DNA of 64,000 nucleotides from Ceratotherium simum simum (lineage: Eukaryota; Chordata; Mammalia; Perissodactyla; Rhinocerotidae), in NCBI RefSeq assembly GCF_000283155.1, contig NW_004454171.1, forward strand, positions 8,820,849 to 8,884,848, in the 5' to 3' direction. Each line of letters opens with the position of its first letter. Position 1 is the stretch's first letter. Below, piece by piece: positions 63,908 to 64,000 of this stretch. The position numbers and the translations under genes are program-made. The notes beneath the pieces are model-generated. The model was not told the DNA's origin and did not search any database. It saw nothing but the letters and a program-made list of their open reading frames with translations.

Positions 63908-64000
63908 TTTTTTTTTTTTTTAATAATTTTATTTATTTATTTTTCCCCCAAAGCCCCAGTAGATAGTTGTATGTCACAGTTGCACATCCTTCTAGTTGCT
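63908..64000 (-). mobile_element. ERE SINE cut by window edge
   Basis: Poly-T, (TTTA)n, CCCCCAAAGCCCCAGTAGATAG and CATCCTTCTAGTTGCT: the tail half of a reverse-oriented ERE continuing past 64000. Confidence 0.93.

Overview
This is a window of mammalian nuclear DNA, most likely from an equid (horse, ass or zebra), or at least a perissodactyl. The lineage marker is about 20 copies of a tRNA-derived SINE of the equine repetitive element (ERE) type. These copies begin GGCCGGCCC..GTGGC, carry pol III A-box and B-box motifs, and end either in a CAACTAGAAGGATGTGCAG module or in a GTTAGCTCAGGG..TCTTCCTCAGCA module. L1, L2, MLT1, MER5A, Tigger-like elements and old retroviral pieces fill most of the rest. 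No bacterial-type operons, CRISPR arrays or similar systems are present.

Two protein-coding genes are supported, both on the minus strand. ANKRD26 enters with coding exon 1 (11573-11823) and a CpG-rich promoter with CRE and NRF1-like sites near 12.0 kb; its intron 1 runs leftward off the window. YME1L1, the mitochondrial inner-membrane i-AAA protease, occupies about 32 kb to the right edge. Fifteen exons, including the last, could be placed with GT-AG borders and continuous codon phase. They encode 572 C-terminal residues (numbered 202-773 on the human long isoform), including the transmembrane segment, Walker A and B, arginine fingers, HESGH zinc site and C-terminal helices. The 5' exons lie beyond 64000. 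The order and direction (ANKRD26 downstream of YME1L1, both minus) match human 10p12.1.

Layout: 1-6056, a damaged L1 with two ERE insertions and a 460-base assembly gap; 6.4-8.3 kb, two diverged copies of one old repeat; 8.36-8.83 kb, a probable solo LTR; 9.2-11.5 kb, ANKRD26 intron with unclassified repeats; 11.57-12.2 kb, ANKRD26 exon 1 and CpG island; 12.2-31.7 kb, intergenic DNA rich in retroviral pol remnants, a possible coiled-coil retropseudogene, MER5A, MLT1, ERE and L1; 31.7-59.8 kb, YME1L1 3'UTR, exons and introns; 59.8-64 kb, a YME1L1 intron made largely of antisense L1 and ERE copies.

I found no undescribed biological system. The most interesting items are structural: an L1 tail with target duplication only about 20 nt from a YME1L1 splice acceptor, nested and tandem SINE insertions, three copies of one LTR-like element, two retroviral RT fragments of one general type, and two unrecognised decayed reading frames.
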